Below are positions 4,996-5,126 of a stretch of 5,126 nt of DNA, in pieces. The stretch's first letter is position 1. Every line of letters starts with the position of its first letter. This DNA comes from an uncultured Bacilli bacterium (lineage in GTDB: Bacteria; Bacillota_I; Bacilli_A; RF39; UBA660), in the NCBI GenBank assembly GCA_944372275.1, contig CALVYO010000092.1:1-5126 (forward strand). The letters are read 5' to 3'. A model generated the notes under the pieces. It did no database searches. It had not been told where the DNA came from and saw nothing but the letters and a program-made list of their open reading frames with translations. A program made the translations under genes and the position numbers.

Positions 4996-5126
4996 ACTAT
5001 TATAAATTTCAAAACCAAGTATTTCTATGACAATCCCTTGATCATATTTTTTTATTTTTCCTTCTTGTTCCATTTCCTCAATCGAAATTAGTCTTTTAAC
5101 TTTTGATACTTTATAGACTAATGCTT
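4987..5126 (-). CDS. 3' end of an unrecognised protein (partial, start outside window)
   Basis: On the minus strand an open frame enters from the right edge and ends at TAA (4989-4987), giving the last 45 residues. The visible part includes SKVKRLISIEEMEQEGKIKK followed by YDQGIVIEILGFEIYNSVK. The composition is charged with a plausible beta-strand end (IVIEILGFEIY), there is no membrane helix, and the family is not recognised. The frame is the only sizeable one on either strand here, and the upstream hairpin (4931-4966) would end its transcript. It converges on the integrase. If the element is inserted at a gene's 3' end, this gene would be a candidate target, but that is speculation. Confidence 0.5.
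   Translation of the reverse strand, partial: ALVYKVSKVKRLISIEEMEQEGKIKKYDQGIVIEILGFEIYNSVK

Noticed and set aside
1..5126. CRISPR array, tRNA or rRNA gene, insertion sequence
   Set aside because: No regularly spaced direct repeats, cloverleaf-type sequence, rRNA signature or transposase motif was seen on either strand.

Overview
The window is about 5.1 kb of AT-rich bacterial DNA. It is most likely from a low-GC Firmicute (Bacillota) or an element living in one. The evidence is strong AGGAGG/AGGTGG-type ribosome binding sites, near-consensus extended -10 promoters, hairpin-plus-T-run terminators and TGA used as an ordinary stop, which argues against Mycoplasma-type code. No rRNA, tRNA, CRISPR array or housekeeping gene is visible. 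The content (integrase, XRE regulator, nuclease, unknown small genes) is typical of an accessory or mobile region.

Layout from left to right. (1) 1-864, plus strand: the 3' end of an unrecognised Lys-rich protein, then two tandem small acidic paralogues of equal length (105 codons). The second carries an in-frame TAG at codon 51, although homology continues past it. A bidirectional hairpin terminator (854-894) closes this run. (2) 895-2489: an XRE/Cro-type regulator on the minus strand, divergent from a 401-aa PD-(D/E)XK nuclease on the plus strand. The nuclease has a C-terminal domain resembling RAMA/DUF4357 modules. The intergenic region holds a perfect 8-bp-arm palindrome (candidate operator) and an extended -10 promoter. 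(3) 2540-3859: a two-gene unit of unknown function with its own promoter. It encodes an OB-fold-like protein and a small RCC1/beta-propeller-like repeat protein, and ends in an intrinsic terminator. (4) 3962-4918: a complete tyrosine recombinase with a TTGACA -35 box and a palindrome over its probable -10. A strong bidirectional terminator follows. (5) 4987-5126, minus strand: the 3' end of a convergent hypothetical gene.

How the parts may work together (inference): the centre looks like a small self-regulated nuclease module carried next to an integrase. The divergent XRE gene resembles controller genes of restriction systems in size and position. No DNA methyltransferase is in view, so if this is a restriction system it would be of the modification-dependent (type IV-like) or otherwise solitary kind. 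Whether the OB-fold/RCC1-like pair belongs to the same system cannot be decided from the sequence: it lies directly downstream on the same strand but has its own promoter.
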